Source: Veillonella sp. AM51-8BH
GTDB taxonomy: Bacteria; Bacillota; Negativicutes; Veillonellales; Veillonellaceae
Length of the DNA stretch: 13,575 nucleotides
Direction of reading: 5' to 3'
NCBI RefSeq assembly: GCF_003463825.1
Contig: NZ_QSDY01000048.1
Location: 1-13,575 of the forward strand
A program made the position numbers and the translations under genes. Shown one piece after another: positions 12,756-13,575 of this stretch (position 1 is its first letter; each line of letters begins with the position of its first letter). The notes under the pieces are model-generated. The model was not told the DNA's origin and ran no database searches. It saw only the letters and a program-made list of their open reading frames with translations.

Positions 12756-13575
12756 AATAAGCCACCTTAAAACTATCCATTAAAGAACTTTCATTATACA
12801 TACCTCGAATATAATCATGTAAAAGGGGCTGCAAATAATCAGTCCACAAATCATCAACATCAATATTTTTTAGATGTAGGAAGTATGATGGGCCAATCTG
12901 GTAATTTTCATTTAATCCTTCAGTTTCAGCAATTACCTTGTTTAAAGCATTCATTCTATTAAGTGCATCTTTTTTTGTTTCTGGAGACAAAGAATCTAAC
13001 ATATTCTCACGATCATTTTGTGTAATTTCAATAAAACGGAAACGCCTACGCATAGCAAAATCAAAACTATCTACAGAACGATCTATATCATTCATTGTTC
13101 CTATAATGTATACATTCTCAGGAATATAAAATTTTTCATCAGCTTCATCATATAAATTTGAGTATTGTGTAGATACTGCTCCAGTTTCCCCTCTATATCC
13201 AGGCTCTAAAGAGAAGAATAATTCACCAAAAATTTTAGAAATTTCACCACGATTAATTTCATCAATAATGAATACATATTTTTTTAATTTTCCCTTTTTT
13301 ACCTCTACCTTTTTATAATCTTTCTCAACAATGCTCATCTCAGATACAAGCTCTTTGTAAATAGAATAGTAATATGAATCTTTTTGACTATACTGTTTAC
13401 CACCGAGGAACTCCATAATATCTTTGACTGTTTCAAACGTTCTACCAGACATTAACAAGTCTTTTATTTTTTTCAAACTCAATTGAAGCATATTTACGAT
13501 ATCATTACTAGGTATAGAAATAACTATATACTTCTCATCAAATTTTATAATATTAAAACTATTACCTGTCTTAGT
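12724..13575 (-). CDS. McrB family AAA+ GTPase subunit, 5' part outside the window
   Basis: McrB is the GTP-driven AAA+ motor that recognises modified DNA and activates McrC. The window holds 283 C-terminal residues; the frame is open to the edge, so the true start and Walker A motif lie beyond 13575. Counting from the edge, Walker B is YVFIIDEINRGEISKIFGEL (about 100-119). The family signature TMNDIDRS is at 160-167, and the arginines of FAMRRRF follow at about 176-178. About 95 residues precede Walker B in the window (SLKKIKDLLMSGRTFETVKD and onward) without the HPSY-type segment I would expect, so a lineage-specific insertion may be present. An internal ATG at 13491 is not the start, because all 28 codons upstream of it are open and continue the protein. 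The recognition domain cannot be judged from here. Confidence 0.9.
   Translation of the reverse strand, partial: TKTGNSFNIIKFDEKYIVISIPSNDIVNMLQLSLKKIKDLLMSGRTFETVKDIMEFLGGKQYSQKDSYYYSIYKELVSEMSIVEKDYKKVEVKKGKLKKYVFIIDEINRGEISKIFGELFFSLEPGYRGETGAVSTQYSNLYDEADEKFYIPENVYIIGTMNDIDRSVDSFDFAMRRRFRFIEITQNDRENMLDSLSPETKKDALNRMNALNKVIAETEGLNENYQIGPSYFLHLKNIDVDDLWTDYLQPLLHDYIRGMYNESSLMDSFKVAYFGNDDESAEN

Overview
The window looks like chromosomal DNA from a Gram-negative-type Firmicute of the Negativicutes, most likely Veillonella. The reasons are a stand-alone 476-residue [FeFe] hydrogenase of the Megasphaera/Veillonella layout, a lipoprotein of the glycoside hydrolase 3 family, and a cluster of small secreted proteins with Sec signals. 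The genus is my inference; no search was run. Every gene I can support lies on the minus strand, so transcription runs from high to low coordinates.

In transcription order the window holds these regions. (1) 13575-10931 is an AT-rich accessory cassette: the C-terminal part of mcrB, which is cut by the window edge, then mcrC, an 82-residue coiled-coil-like protein and a 51-residue basic protein. Gaps are short and mcrB and mcrC overlap, so this reads as a McrBC-type modification-dependent restriction operon with two extra small genes. (2) 10760-8290 is gyrA, broken as written by a one-base frameshift near 8626 that moves the last two C-terminal blades into another frame. (3) 8214-6242 holds three diverged paralogues of a small secreted protein, separated by long non-coding gaps full of hairpins and imperfect repeats. 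(4) 5840-4410 is the [FeFe] hydrogenase, preceded by about 400 bases with repeated TTGTGC motifs and a 13-bp palindrome. (5) 4006-2858 is a lipoprotein derived from a NagZ-like GH3 enzyme that has lost signature residues. (6) 2488-1424 is an AAA ATPase of the ATPase_2/DUF234 type that stops where the C-terminal domain would begin. (7) 1134-229 is a sigma-70-like protein with an unfamiliar N-terminal extension, followed by short tandem repeats.

Housekeeping functions (gyrase, hydrogen evolution during fermentation) are mixed with envelope proteins and a defence cassette. Rho-independent terminators follow the ATPase, the GH3 lipoprotein and the first-position secreted protein (6242-6616), so most genes after gyrA appear to be single-gene transcripts.

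The least explained signal is in the gaps around the secreted paralogues. Two long perfect or near-perfect hairpins (6908-6975 and 7718-7780) have unrelated stems but nearly the same 22-base loop, and two decayed relatives carry the same CGACTTAG core. One of these hairpins sits inside a 222-base imperfect inverted duplication that reaches into the 3' end of a gene.
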